A DNA stretch of 64,000 nucleotides from an endosymbiont of Escarpia spicata (GTDB lineage Bacteria; Pseudomonadota; Gammaproteobacteria; Chromatiales; Chromatiaceae), in NCBI GenBank assembly GCA_003349915.1, contig QFXE01000005.1:248001-312000 (forward strand), written 5' to 3'. The first letter of the stretch is position 1. The number at the start of each line of letters is the position of its first letter. Shown here in pieces: positions 9,375-18,034 of this stretch. The notes beneath the pieces were generated by a model. It searched no databases and was not told the DNA's origin. It saw only the letters and a program-made list of their open reading frames with translations. The position numbers and the translations under genes are program-made.

Positions 9375-10370
9375 TCATAGCCAATCGGTCAAAGCGATGC
9401 CAAAACCCAAGCGGTGACTTTTGGCATTATAGTCAATCAGACTCTCGCCATAACCGTTGAAATATTTCATATAACCCCGAAGGCGACCATAGAGCGGGAA
9501 GGTCCAGCCCAGCTCCACCGCCCCTTTGTTGTCGTTTCGAAAATTATTGCGCAACATAAAATTGTAGGTGTGATGGCCGTTTTTGTAGACGCCGGCAAGT
9601 TCACCATGCCCCAGGAAGTCATCGATATCCGGATTATCATCGTCCTCCTCATCCTCGGGAATGCGATACCACGGCTTGATACTCAGCACCATATCCCCCC
9701 GTTGCAGAATGAACTGGGCATAGAGGCGATTCCAGCTCCGGGAGAGGTTGCCGCTCTGTCCGTTTGACTGGTGCACGATCGAAAAACGGTTGAGCGGATT
9801 TCTCCAGCCAAACAGTGTCCAATCGCTTTTCAAATCAAGAAAAGCCTCTGGTTCATGGTTGGTCTCACGGAAAGGTGAAGAGATCGGTTTGTTATATGCC
9901 TGCCAATAGGAGTGGTTCGTATAGGCCATATAGACGTTACCGATACCACCAAAAAGATCCTCCATCACCGGAACCTTGAGGCTCAACTGAAACTCTATCT
10001 CGGTGTTATCCAAAAGATTGTCACTTGGCGCGATCCCACTGTATGGCGCGGTGTTTGGATCGCTCTCATAGGAGGCGAAGAGTACATAGTTCATCTTGTG
10101 CGGGGTAATGACAAAGGGATTATCCTGTGTCGACTTCTCACTCTGTAGCCGTGTTTCAACCGGGGAGGAAGCAGATGGTTCATCTGCCACGACTGTTGGT
10201 GCAGCATTGTCAGTTATCTGATTATTTCCAGCATCCTTACACCCTTCCCTGAGCTCGGCTATCGTCATGTCTCCGGGCGCATTCCTGAGGGCTTCGAGCA
10301 GACACTCTTCATGTTCACCAACAGCATCCGCCTGCGTCAATACCGGCTGCAACAGACAGGCAACAGCCAA
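9375..10370 (-). CDS. pldA: Outer-membrane phospholipase A
   Basis: Outer-membrane phospholipase A hydrolyses phospholipids that reach the outer leaflet. From the TTG at 10370 the catalytic triad is His200, Ser202 and Asn214 in IVHQSNGQSG and SRSWNR, with the same spacing as E. coli PldA. The C-terminus ends in beta-barrel strands with aromatic termini. The 5' end is odd. A standard signal peptide (KPFYLLAVACLLQPVLTQADA) is encoded in frame just upstream of 10370, but its only plausible start, a TTG at 10389 with AAGGAG upstream, is one base out of frame because of an AAA run at 10384 to 10386. A one-base difference there would give a normal secreted protein. It follows tadA closely. Confidence 0.88.
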   Translation of the reverse strand: MAVACLLQPVLTQADAVGEHEECLLEALRNAPGDMTIAELREGCKDAGNNQITDNAAPTVVADEPSASSPVETRLQSEKSTQDNPFVITPHKMNYVLFASYESDPNTAPYSGIAPSDNLLDNTEIEFQLSLKVPVMEDLFGGIGNVYMAYTNHSYWQAYNKPISSPFRETNHEPEAFLDLKSDWTLFGWRNPLNRFSIVHQSNGQSGNLSRSWNRLYAQFILQRGDMVLSIKPWYRIPEDEEDDDNPDIDDFLGHGELAGVYKNGHHTYNFMLRNNFRNDNKGAVELGWTFPLYGRLRGYMKYFNGYGESLIDYNAKSHRLGFGIALTDWL

Positions 10371-10393
10371 TAGATAGAATGGCTTTCAATTCT

Positions 10394-10867
10394 CTACTCC
10401 TTGTTTTTTCTGCGTAATCTGAAAAACTGCCGTAAGCGTTCACCACTCTCCATCTCCAATAACCCCCCTTCACACTCGACCCTGTGGTTGAAACGTAAAT
10501 CGGAAGGTAGGAGATCGAACACGCTGCCAGCAGCACCGCCTCGGGGATCGCGGGCAGCATAAACCACCCGCTCCACCCTGGCGTGAATAATCGCACCGGC
10601 ACACATTGGACAGGGTTCAAGTGTAACGTAAAGGGTGGAACCGGGCAGGCGGTAGTTCTCTTCCCGCCGTCCCGCATCACGCAGGGCCACAATTTCGGCA
10701 TGGGCGGTAGGGTCATGGTGGCCGATCGGACGATTCCATCCCTGGCCGATGATTTTATCGTCCCGAACCAGGATGGCGCCTACGGGAACCTCTCCTTCTG
10801 CCTCTGCCTGGGCGGCGAGTTCGAGGGCGAGTTCCATGTAGTGGTGGTCTTGTATATTGAATGTCAT
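10394..10867 (-). CDS. tadA: tRNA-specific adenosine deaminase
   Basis: A 157-aa zinc enzyme that deaminates A34 of tRNA-Arg(ACG) to inosine. Zinc ligands and the proton shuttle are all visible: His56 and Glu58 in TAHAEI, and Cys86 and Cys89 in EPCPMCAG. Length fits the family. ATG 10867 is used; a TTG 27 bases upstream would add nine residues. pldA follows within about 20 bases, so the two are probably cotranscribed. In many gammaproteobacteria guaA is the gene just upstream of tadA. Here that place is taken by island sequence, which matters for reading the rest of the window. Confidence 0.96.
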   Translation of the reverse strand: MTFNIQDHHYMELALELAAQAEAEGEVPVGAILVRDDKIIGQGWNRPIGHHDPTAHAEIVALRDAGRREENYRLPGSTLYVTLEPCPMCAGAIIHARVERVVYAARDPRGGAAGSVFDLLPSDLRFNHRVECEGGLLEMESGERLRQFFRLRRKNKE

Positions 10868-11016
10868 GGGTTTTGTATCGCTATGCTCAAACAACTGCGG
10901 CTCTTATCCCTGTTTTACCGCGTTGCTCAGTGGCGTGAAAGTCGCCCACCCACTAGCCAATCACGAGGCACCTGCTAGCGGGTAAACCCGTTTCTGTCAC
11001 GAGTGAGAAGCGCAGG

Positions 11017-11076
11017 AAAAGTCGGAAAAAGGGACCGACTGTTTGAGCGTAGTGAGTTCCGGTCCCGCCGACTTTT
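11017..11076. repeat. Nested hairpin repeat upstream of tadA
   Basis: The outer arms AAAAGTCGG (11017 to 11025) and CCGACTTTT (11068 to 11076) pair perfectly. An inner pair GGGACCG (11031 to 11037) and CGGTCCC (11060 to 11066) forms a second stem. The region around it (about 10925 to 11145) has no convincing gene and has the look of dispersed non-coding repeats in proteobacterial genomes. It could be a structured repeat or a bidirectional transcription stop. Confidence 0.5.
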
Positions 11077-11147
11077 GTAAGCATCGCAGCGGCCCGCGGG
11101 GCATGACAGTCGGGCGTGCTTTCTTTTGTTCAGCACATCCTTTAAAC

Positions 11148-11171
11148 CTACTCCCACTAGATTGTAAATAA
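11148..11171 (-). repeat. guaA 3'-end-like direct repeat, copy 1 (degenerate)
   Basis: On the minus strand this reads TTTACAATCTAGTGGGAGTAG. It matches the other copies except that the GAG codon is TAG, so the frame is FTI-stop-WE-stop. Copies 2 to 4 encode FTIEWE-stop, the C-terminus of GMP synthetase (GuaA), whose 3' end is a known integration site for tyrosine-recombinase islands. The position, directly upstream of tadA, is where guaA would normally end. I read it as the outermost attachment-site remnant. Confidence 0.6.
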
Positions 11172-11377
11172 GCTTGGTAAATATTTTAAAAACCATCGCT
11201 TAATATTGGCCGTTAGAGTAAATACCATTTTCAATAATTTCTTGAAAAAATTTCTATTCTTTAACTGAGCGGCTAAACACTCAATATGGTCAACACTTCT
11301 GTTGTGTTTCTTGCTACTGCCACATAGGCACGGGTCATTGTGACCTCAGGGGAAAAGCAGCGGAAAAAAGGCTGAGA

Positions 11378-13345
11378 TCAGCCTCGCGATCTGGTGATCT
11401 GACTGAGCACCGCAATCAATTCATCCGGATCGATTGGCTTGGTCAGATGATGCGACATGCCGGCATCCAGACATTTCTGTTTTTCCTCCACCAGGGCATG
11501 TGCGGTGAGGCCGACGACCGGTAGCTCGGGGGCCATCGCCTTGATATGCTGCGTGGCTTCGTAGCCATTCATCACCGGCATCTGGATATCCATAAGCACC
11601 AGATCAAACGCCGAAGGTCCTTTCTCTTTGAGAATGTCGAGTGCAATCTGACCATTGTCGGCAAAAATTACTTCTGCTCCCTCGGTAACCAGCAGGTCTT
11701 CGAGGATCATCTGATTGAGGTCGACGTCCTCGGCGGCGAGAACACGCAAGCCCGACAGTGATGGCTGGTCGCTGGCTGACGATGACACCGTTTGGTTGAC
11801 GGGTTCGCCGGCCAACGGCAGGTTTACCCTGAACACGAACTCGGTGCCGTATCCGGGCTTGCTGCTGACAGTCAGTTCGCCCCCCATCATCCGAACCAGG
11901 CTGTGACTGATGGTCAGGCCCAGTCCGGTTCCACCGTACTTCCGGGTCGTGGTGCTATCCCCCTGTTCAAATGGCGAGAACAAGCGGGAGACTTGAGTTT
12001 CATCCATGCCGATACCGGTATCCCCAACACAGATGGTCGCGACACCTTCCAGCCATTCCGTTGAAACCGTGACACTCCCCTGATCGGTGAACTTGATCGC
12101 ATTCGATAGCAGGTTGAGCAAAACCTGGCGAAGGCGGAACGCATCGCCCATTACCCAGGTCGGCATGTTGTCAGCAAAATCAACCCGCAGCGAGAGTGAC
12201 TTGTTCAGTGCCCGGTCAGCCATCATGTTGACGACTTCCTCGACAGTGGGGACGAAGGAGAAGGGTGTTTCTTCGACCGACAGCTTGCCGGCCTCGATCT
12301 TGGAATAATCGAGAATGTCGTTGATGACTCGCAGCAGATGTTCGCCGGACTGCAGGATTTGCTGGAAGTGCTCGCGTGAATCGCTGTTCACCGCATCCCT
12401 CTGGCCGATGTGGGCCACGCCCAGGATGGCGTTCAACGGTGTACGGATCTCGTGACTCATATTGGCCAGGAAGTCGCTCTTTGATCGGTTGGCGGCTTCC
12501 GCTTCTTCCTTGGCCTCCTGCAGGGCGAACTCCGTCTGTTTGCGGCCGGTGATGTTGGAGGCGCTGCCGACCATGCGCAGTGGTCTCCCCTGGCCGTCGC
12601 GCTCCACTACCTGTCCGCGGTCGAGTACCCAGATGACTTCGCCATCAAGCCGCTGCATACGATGTTCGTGGTAGTAAGTGTCGGTCTTACCTGACAGGCA
12701 GTCGTTCAGGGCCTGCATGACGTCGGCTTTGTCCTCCTCGAACAGCAAACCGGCGAAGTCGTCGATCCGGTGTTCGATTCCCTCCTCGGGGAAACCGAAC
12801 ATGCGGCACCAACTGGTGTTATTGGTCACCATGCCGCTGACAACATCCCAGTCCCAGATGCCTTCACCAGTCGCTTCGAGCACGTAGCGCAGGCGGGTTT
12901 CACTCTTTTCCGCCATGTCGCGCGCATTGATCAGCTCGGTAATGTCCTGTGCAGTAACGATAATCTGGTTATTGCCCTGGGGGTCCTTGATCGGAGTCTT
13001 GATCGAACGGAAGTGCCGTATCTCGCCGGTGGCGGCATCGCGGCTATTTTCGTAGACGATTTCAGGCTTACCCCGAGCCATGATGGAAAGGACGTTCTCA
13101 CGGAAGAAATCGGCCATTTCCCTGGGAACACCGAAATCCCCGTCGTGTTTACCGACCATCTGTTCGGGAGTGGTGTTGTACAGCTTTGCAACGGTCTGGT
13201 TGCAAAGCAGGAAATTGCCATCGGCATCCTTGAGCACAAACACGTCCGGCATCTGGTCGATAACCGTGCGCAACAGCTCATTGCCGAATGTGGTGGTCGA
13301 TGTATTTTCGGAAGCTTCCTGCTCTACTCCAGGTTCATTGTTCAT
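11378..13345 (-). CDS. Soluble PAS-PAS hybrid histidine kinase with receiver domain
   Basis: A 655-aa cytoplasmic hybrid kinase without membrane segments. Order: PAS (about 25 to 140), PAS with PAC (about 150 to 270), HisKA with the phospho-His in [19 protein letters not shown] (about 300), HATPase_c with [20 protein letters not shown] and GGTGLGL, and a C-terminal receiver with [10 protein letters not shown], the acceptor Asp in [13 protein letters not shown], and Lys in LTKP. All catalytic residues are present. PAS domains suggest an internal redox, light or small-molecule signal. It is the first gene right of the copy 1 repeat, so it is probably island cargo. No partner regulator is next to it. 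Confidence 0.93.
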   Translation of the reverse strand: MNNEPGVEQEASENTSTTTFGNELLRTVIDQMPDVFVLKDADGNFLLCNQTVAKLYNTTPEQMVGKHDGDFGVPREMADFFRENVLSIMARGKPEIVYENSRDAATGEIRHFRSIKTPIKDPQGNNQIIVTAQDITELINARDMAEKSETRLRYVLEATGEGIWDWDVVSGMVTNNTSWCRMFGFPEEGIEHRIDDFAGLLFEEDKADVMQALNDCLSGKTDTYYHEHRMQRLDGEVIWVLDRGQVVERDGQGRPLRMVGSASNITGRKQTEFALQEAKEEAEAANRSKSDFLANMSHEIRTPLNAILGVAHIGQRDAVNSDSREHFQQILQSGEHLLRVINDILDYSKIEAGKLSVEETPFSFVPTVEEVVNMMADRALNKSLSLRVDFADNMPTWVMGDAFRLRQVLLNLLSNAIKFTDQGSVTVSTEWLEGVATICVGDTGIGMDETQVSRLFSPFEQGDSTTTRKYGGTGLGLTISHSLVRMMGGELTVSSKPGYGTEFVFRVNLPLAGEPVNQTVSSSASDQPSLSGLRVLAAEDVDLNQMILEDLLVTEGAEVIFADNGQIALDILKEKGPSAFDLVLMDIQMPVMNGYEATQHIKAMAPELPVVGLTAHALVEEKQKCLDAGMSHHLTKPIDPDELIAVLSQITRSRG

Positions 13346-13474
13346 AGTTCAGGTCGGCACGTTAGATCGAGTATTAGGAAGAATAAACGCCCTTTTTGCC
13401 CAGGTCCAACGGTAATTTGCAGTCAGCGGGTCAGCGGCCCGCCCTACCGCCTTGAGTTCAAACAGCACAAGCCA

Positions 13475-14387
13475 GGGGTCAGGTCTTGCAATCACGCACC
13501 ACCCTATATGCCTTCACTGCCCGACTGACAGTCGCGTAATGCACGCTAAACCAGTCCGCTATCTGCTTCATCGAATAATCACCTGAGGCATACGCTTCAG
13601 CCATCGCCTGTTTTCGGCTGGGATGTTGCTCCGCATAATCCGACAGGGGGCGAGCCAGCGCCCGCCGATGCATTCGCGGAACTTCTTTCAGATCACCCTG
13701 TTTTTCATCTGGATACCGTTTCCCAACCTTTTCGATGAACATTTCATCACCGAGATAGTGTGAATGTGATTGTCCCTCCCAGATCGAGGGCAGCCCAACT
13801 CCTGCACGAACGAAGTCGATATATTTGGCAATCACATATGACCTGCGATTCCCGAAGCAGGACAGTAACCAGTCGGTCTCCAGCCATGCCGGTGTTGCCT
13901 CATTGCCTACCATTGCCCGATAACTGCTCCAGGGCCAGTCCCCGACGTCATTGGCAATGCGGGCACGCACCGGGTTGAGAACAACATAGCGGCTCAATTC
14001 CAGTAAATAGCTGTCACGATCAACCAGAATGGCTTTATAGCGTCCTTGAAATACGTGTCCTACACGTTGATGACGCCGATTGCTTTTTTGAGTGTAGACA
14101 CCATTTAGCTGTCTCATGCCCTTTGACAAGTTTCCTTCGATGGTCTCGATAACGATGTGATAATGATTATCCATCATGCACCATGCATGACAGCGCCAGT
14201 TAAAGCGTTCACAGACCTGAGCCATAACCTCAAGCCAGATGACTCTGTCTTCTTCATCCTGGTAAATGTCTTCACATCGATCACCACGGGAGGTAACGTG
14301 GTAGATCGCACCTGCGTATTCAATTCGGAGGGGACGGGCCATAAGAAAAGTCTAGCTGCTATATGTTGGATTGCAAGACCTGACCCC
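13475..14387. mobile_element. REP-associated tyrosine transposase element 1
   Basis: Inverted 18-bp ends GGGGTCAGGTCTTGCAAT lie at 13475 to 13492 and 14370 to 14387 and match perfectly. They enclose one Y1 transposase gene whose stop codon falls inside the left end. This layout is typical of RAYT elements, which move through short GT-rich palindromes and do not create target duplications. Confidence 0.75.
13479..14342 (-). CDS. REP-associated tyrosine transposase (Y1/HUH)
   Basis: A 287-aa IS200-like transposase of the REP-associated group. The start MARPLRIEYAGAIYHVTSRG is the family N-terminus. The HUH motif is present as HYH in CMMDNHYHIVIE, followed by GHVFQGRYKAILVDRDSYLLELSRYVVLNPVRA, the conserved block around the catalytic tyrosine. 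The C-terminal extension (about 230 to 287) contains a helix-turn-helix-like stretch. The catalytic motifs are intact, so the enzyme may be active, unlike its relative at 16700. Confidence 0.9.
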   Translation of the reverse strand: MARPLRIEYAGAIYHVTSRGDRCEDIYQDEEDRVIWLEVMAQVCERFNWRCHAWCMMDNHYHIVIETIEGNLSKGMRQLNGVYTQKSNRRHQRVGHVFQGRYKAILVDRDSYLLELSRYVVLNPVRARIANDVGDWPWSSYRAMVGNEATPAWLETDWLLSCFGNRRSYVIAKYIDFVRAGVGLPSIWEGQSHSHYLGDEMFIEKVGKRYPDEKQGDLKEVPRMHRRALARPLSDYAEQHPSRKQAMAEAYASGDYSMKQIADWFSVHYATVSRAVKAYRVVRDCKT

Positions 14388-14460
14388 TTGCGCTCGTGTG
14401 CCGCCGGGTGATGTCGCCTTTGTTGCGATGTAGCCAGGGGCTGCCCTGGACCTCCCATTC

Positions 14461-15519
14461 CTAGGTGACTTTCCAGGCCGGCTCTATTCCATCCTGTAGC
14501 TGCTGCAGGATGATCCCGGCGCGCCGACGCAGTTCTGCCTGTTTGCCGTGGGCGTGGGGTTGCCTGGGGTCGATGCCGGCAGACCTGAAGTAGCCGATGG
14601 CCCGCGTCACGAACTCTACCTTGCCCTCCCCGTTTTGCATGGTGTTGGCCAGGGCGAACTGGATCAGCTTGCTGCGGAAAGAGCCGAAGCTGGAGGAGCC
14701 GGGAATCGTGACCAGGTCGTCGCCGTGTCGATAGAGCGCGACCGGTGGTTCCGCCCCGGTCCCCACGCCGATCAGTTTGTAACCTTTGTGGTCGGTGATC
14801 AGCTTGGTGCTGCGGGTGGTGCCGTGCTCGAACTTTGCGTAGTTCCCAGCGTGCTGATAGGCGGCAATGGCATCAAGCGCCTTGGCCACTGAGTTGGCGT
14901 TGGCCAGGTAGACGACGATGGTGTCGAAACGGGATTCCGCACCGGGTGCACCGACCTTGGCGTTGGAGAGTCCAGGGTGGCGATCGGGCCGACGCAGCAT
15001 CTGGGTGACGACGAATTCGATGACGTGGATTGCCTGGTGGGGCTTTGTGTGCAGGTAGATCCGCTCGGTGGAGGGGGAGAGGTTTCTGCGAAAGTGATAG
15101 AAGGTATTGGCCAGGACGTTGCAGACGTCCGGCCGATTGCTTTTCGCCAGGTTCACCAGGGCCGTGAAGTTGTTCCGATCGAGTTCGGCGAAGCCCGACT
15201 GGGCCGCATGGGCATTGAAATAGAGCGAGAGGAAGTCACCGAGGGCATCCTGATCGTCATCCGGATCGCACTGGATCTCCGGCAGTTGGGGCAGGCGCAG
15301 GATCTGTTCGAGAAACGGGATCATGGCCGCCGGGCTGGTATGGAAATTCCGGCTGGCCCGGGCATAGAGGCCGTAGACGTCTGCGTTGGCCGCGGCATAG
15401 GTGCCGCTGGCTTGGTCCTTGCGGTGAGTCCAGACCAGGTCGAGGAAGCGTTGCAGATCGTCGGAAAGGCGGGCCTGTTTCTGTTCAAAGGCTGCGATGC
15501 GTTCTCTTACGTTTACCAT
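14461..15519 (-). CDS. HopA1-like family protein
   Basis: A 352-aa protein resembling the HopA1 effector family: ERIYLHTKPHQAIHVIEFVV, then KVGAPGAESRFDTIVVYLA, and near the C-terminus FRSAGIDPRQPHAHG. HopA1 proteins were named from a Pseudomonas type III effector, but relatives occur widely in bacteria without secretion genes nearby, some with peptide-modification genes. No secretion signal or type III gene is seen here. ATG 15519 is chosen for its ribosome binding site (GAGGAG, 8 bases upstream). It follows the SGNH hydrolase gene by about 70 bp on the same strand and is probably in one operon with it. The biochemical role is unknown. Confidence 0.62.
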   Translation of the reverse strand: MVNVRERIAAFEQKQARLSDDLQRFLDLVWTHRKDQASGTYAAANADVYGLYARASRNFHTSPAAMIPFLEQILRLPQLPEIQCDPDDDQDALGDFLSLYFNAHAAQSGFAELDRNNFTALVNLAKSNRPDVCNVLANTFYHFRRNLSPSTERIYLHTKPHQAIHVIEFVVTQMLRRPDRHPGLSNAKVGAPGAESRFDTIVVYLANANSVAKALDAIAAYQHAGNYAKFEHGTTRSTKLITDHKGYKLIGVGTGAEPPVALYRHGDDLVTIPGSSSFGSFRSKLIQFALANTMQNGEGKVEFVTRAIGYFRSAGIDPRQPHAHGKQAELRRRAGIILQQLQDGIEPAWKVT

Positions 15520-15592
15520 GGGTGCCACTCCTCTGTTGGATGCAACCCCGAACTAGGGGTCAGCCCGCCCGACGGCATTCTCCGTCTGGCTG

Positions 15593-16471
15593 TCAGTTCC
15601 GGATCAATGTCTCCGCCTTATCGCAGATCAGATTGCCTATCTTGGCATAGCCCTCCCCGTTGGCATGGATCTCGTTGAGCCAATCGTTGCTCTCGCCGGT
15701 AATGCCCAGTTCGGCGCGTTGCAGGGTATTCCGGGTGTCGACGACGTGGAAGTTGGGCAGTTTCTTGGTGCCGTTCGGCTGGGAAAGTTCCAGTAGCGCT
15801 TCGGCCAGTTTCTCGAACAGATAGTCGGTCAGCGCTATCCAGTCCTCCTGAGGTATCTGGTCGTTGTTGAACGCCCGGAAGAGCCAGGGGCCGAGCAGCC
15901 CGATCCCGAAAAAGCGCGCCGGGGAGTTGTTGGGAGTGGGGTAGTCGTAGGTGTGGCAGACGATGGGGACGCCAGCGGAGGGGGCACCCGGGCGGTCGCG
16001 CAGCTGGACGATACGCCGGTAGCCGTCCTGGATATCGATCAGCAGCAGATTCAGGCAGTCCTGGTCACAGTACGCCTCGGGGCTGTTCATCTTGATGGCC
16101 GGGCGCGTCCCGGGGTTGATCAGGATCTCCCCCGCTTCGTCGCTCAGATCGTTGCCACCGCCGCTGAGCAGGATCAGATCCCACTTCTCGCCGTTTTTCA
16201 CTGACAGTGCGCGCCGCAGGCCGGCATTGCCCGCGATCTGGGACAGGTTCTTGACCGTGTCTCCGGGCTGGGCGCAGTTGACGATCAGGGTGGATTTGGA
16301 AAACCGCATGGAAAAGAGCAGGTTCGAGGTGGGTATCCCACCGATGGTGAACCAGGAGTCCCCCTCCGCAAGGATCTTCCAGTCGTGGTAGGCGGGGTCC
16401 GCCCAAGGTGGCAGTTCGGTGGTGTTGAGGTCGGCCCAGGTGACGACGTTGGCGCGAAAGTCTCTTGACAT
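15593..16471 (-). CDS. SGNH/GDSL-type hydrolase
   Basis: A 292-aa predicted esterase or lipase of the SGNH superfamily. Block I is LAEGDSWF with the nucleophilic Ser at about 38, block III is LSGGGNDLSDE with the Asn, and block V is NDWLNEIHANGEGY with the Asp-x-x-His pair. All four catalytic positions are therefore present. There is no signal peptide, so it should act in the cytoplasm unless exported by another route. The ATG at 16471 has GGAGACAACC upstream. It is the first gene of a two-gene unit with the HopA1-like gene. Confidence 0.82.
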   Translation of the reverse strand: MSRDFRANVVTWADLNTTELPPWADPAYHDWKILAEGDSWFTIGGIPTSNLLFSMRFSKSTLIVNCAQPGDTVKNLSQIAGNAGLRRALSVKNGEKWDLILLSGGGNDLSDEAGEILINPGTRPAIKMNSPEAYCDQDCLNLLLIDIQDGYRRIVQLRDRPGAPSAGVPIVCHTYDYPTPNNSPARFFGIGLLGPWLFRAFNNDQIPQEDWIALTDYLFEKLAEALLELSQPNGTKKLPNFHVVDTRNTLQRAELGITGESNDWLNEIHANGEGYAKIGNLICDKAETLIRN

Positions 16472-16598
16472 GGTTGTCTCCTTAACAGGGGCGGTAGCGG
16501 TCGGAAACGTCCACGCACTGCCGTTTTCTCCGGTGGGAATCGGAGATGATGGTTCTTCCCTTTAGGATTATAGACACTACGGTAAAGAAGCGAATGGT

Positions 16599-17410
16599 AA
16601 AGGGGTCGGTGACAAATACGAATCGTTCGTAAATCCATTCGACGCTGGCAGCGTATTGAGGTAGCCTGATCAAGTCAACCATTAGTGAAAGGATTCGCTA
16701 TGCCCCGCAAGCCAAGGATGTATCTACCCGGCGTGCCTTGCCATATCGTGCAGCGCGGTAATAATCGAGAAGCCACCTTCTTTTCCAAAAACGATTACCT
16801 TTTCTATCTCGCCTGCCTCAAAGACGGAAGCAAACGCTATGGTGTTGCCGTACACGCCTATGCGCTTATGACCAATTTGCTACTGACGCCGAAACGAGCC
16901 GAAAACATATCGAGACTGATGCAGTCACTCGGAAGGCGTTACGTTCAATACATAAACAAAACCTATCAACGTACCGGAACCTTGTGGGAGAGCAGGCATA
17001 AAGCAAGCCTTGTTCAGGAAGAGGAATATCTGCTCAAGTGTTATCGGTACATCGAGCTCAACCCGGTTCGGGCTGGAATGGTTGAACATCCGGGAGACTA
17101 TCCCTGGACAAGTTTTCAGGTGAATGGCTTTGGACGTAACGATTCCCTCATTCAGGCACATCAGCTGTATACGGCCCTTGGCCTGTCAGCAGAAGATCGT
17201 CAAAACGCATATCGAGATCTATCCAGGTATCAGCTCGACAGGGCCGACATCCATGCCATTCGAAATGCATCCAGTTTTTCGATGCCGCTGGGGAATGGTC
17301 GATTTCGGGGCCAGATAGAGCAGGCAATGAACCGGAAAATCGGCTATGCGTCGCGAGGGCGTCCTGTAGCAACGAAAACGAAGTGATTCGCGTTTGTCAC
17401 CGACCCCTTT
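16599..17410. mobile_element. REP-associated tyrosine transposase element 2
   Basis: Perfect 18-bp inverted ends AAAGGGGTCGGTGACAAA lie at 16599 to 16616 and 17393 to 17410 around one Y1-type gene. The ends differ from those of element 1, so the two are separate lineages. The right end stops 25 bases from the copy 2 guaA-like repeat. Confidence 0.75.
16700..17386 (+). CDS. REP-associated tyrosine transposase with deleted HUH motif
   Basis: A 228-aa Y1 family protein starting MPRKPRMYLPGVPCHIVQRGNN, the classic N-terminus, with AAAGGA 8 bases before the ATG. Relatives read HAYVLMTNHVHLLVTP at the metal-binding site. Here it reads HAYALMTNLLLTPKRA, so the NHVHL histidine pair is gone, apparently through an in-frame deletion of three codons. 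The later block GTLWESRHKASLVQEEEYLLKCYRYIELNPVRAGMV with the tyrosine is intact. Without the HUH histidines the enzyme should not bind its metal and is probably dead, although the frame remains open. Confidence 0.85.
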   Translation: MPRKPRMYLPGVPCHIVQRGNNREATFFSKNDYLFYLACLKDGSKRYGVAVHAYALMTNLLLTPKRAENISRLMQSLGRRYVQYINKTYQRTGTLWESRHKASLVQEEEYLLKCYRYIELNPVRAGMVEHPGDYPWTSFQVNGFGRNDSLIQAHQLYTALGLSAEDRQNAYRDLSRYQLDRADIHAIRNASSFSMPLGNGRFRGQIEQAMNRKIGYASRGRPVATKTK

Positions 17411-17435
17411 AATCTCCTTATCTTTAATCTTTCTC

Positions 17436-17459
17436 TCACTCCCACTCGATTGTAAACGA
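17436..17459 (-). repeat. guaA 3'-end-like direct repeat, copy 2
   Basis: On the minus strand this encodes S-F-T-I-E-W-E-stop, core TTTACAATCGAGTGGGAGTG. It is followed on the right by two direct copies of AATACCATG (17509 to 17517 and 17521 to 17529) and then by an antitoxin fragment. The same order is seen at copies 3 and 4. Read as an integrase attachment site. Confidence 0.65.
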
Positions 17460-17543
17460 GCATTTTTTACCACTTAATATCAATGGCTTAATTACACACA
17501 CCAGTGAGAATACCATGAAAAATACCATGTTCAGAATTTGCTG

Positions 17544-17735
17544 CTATTTCCCACTTATGTGGCTGCAAAGTACTGTCGCGTTGATACAGTCGTTCAGCAC
17601 TAACTTGCCGGTTTCATCGTCACCAGCAAGCAGGCATTCAATCCCCTCTTGTGGCAAGACCCTTCGAAACGCGGGATCCCGTTGGGCACGAGCCTGGATG
17701 GTATCCATAAAATCTTTTGTCAAAATCGCCATCAC
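17544..17735 (-). pseudogene. Truncated HigA-like antitoxin (TA copy 2)
   Basis: The 63-aa frame MMAILTKDFMDTIQARAQRD matches the first half of the antitoxins at 18814 and 31920 and then diverges after CINAT into unrelated residues, so the C-terminal DNA-binding half is lost. About 30 bases beyond its start (to about 17768) there is a trace of the 3' end of the matching toxin gene. It is the decayed member of three related TA copies, each lying just right of a guaA-like repeat. Confidence 0.75.
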
Positions 17736-17758
17736 ATCCCATACCGTTTCCGGTACGC

Positions 17759-18034
17759 CTATGCAGCCTTCACCTTCACGGTTTTTCCAATCCGAGCCAG
17801 CATATTGACCAGTCTGTCGATGGTGAACTTGTCAATCTTGCCGCGCATCAGATCACTGATTCTCGGCTGGTGAACACCAAACACGTCTGCAGCTTCTTTC
17901 TGACCAAGCCCTGCATCCTCGATATATTGACGCAGTGCAATCATCAATTCTGAACGAATCTTCAGGTTCTGCGCCATCGCTGGATTATCCTCCAGCGCCT
18001 CAAATACATTGTGGTAACCTTTTGAAATCGTCAT
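17759..18034 (-). CDS. HigA-type antitoxin, XRE helix-turn-helix
   Basis: A 91-aa protein with a helix-turn-helix of the XRE type (LGQKEAADVFGVHQPRISDLMRGKIDKFTIDRLVNMLARIG, about 43 to 83). It is the antitoxin and autorepressor of a type II module. Its ATG overlaps the stop of the toxin gene by 4 bp (ATGA), with the toxin first, the order of HigBA systems. It should bind and neutralise the toxin and repress the shared promoter upstream of the toxin. Confidence 0.85.
   Translation of the reverse strand: MTISKGYHNVFEALEDNPAMAQNLKIRSELMIALRQYIEDAGLGQKEAADVFGVHQPRISDLMRGKIDKFTIDRLVNMLARIGKTVKVKAA

Noticed and set aside
10975..11196. A 73-aa leftward frame upstream of tadA
   Set aside because: It runs through the hairpin repeat and the degenerate guaA-like copy, so it is chance coding in repeats.
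12770..13528. A 252-aa frame antisense to the PAS kinase
   Set aside because: Its bases are fully explained by the kinase, with strong domain motifs in the other direction.
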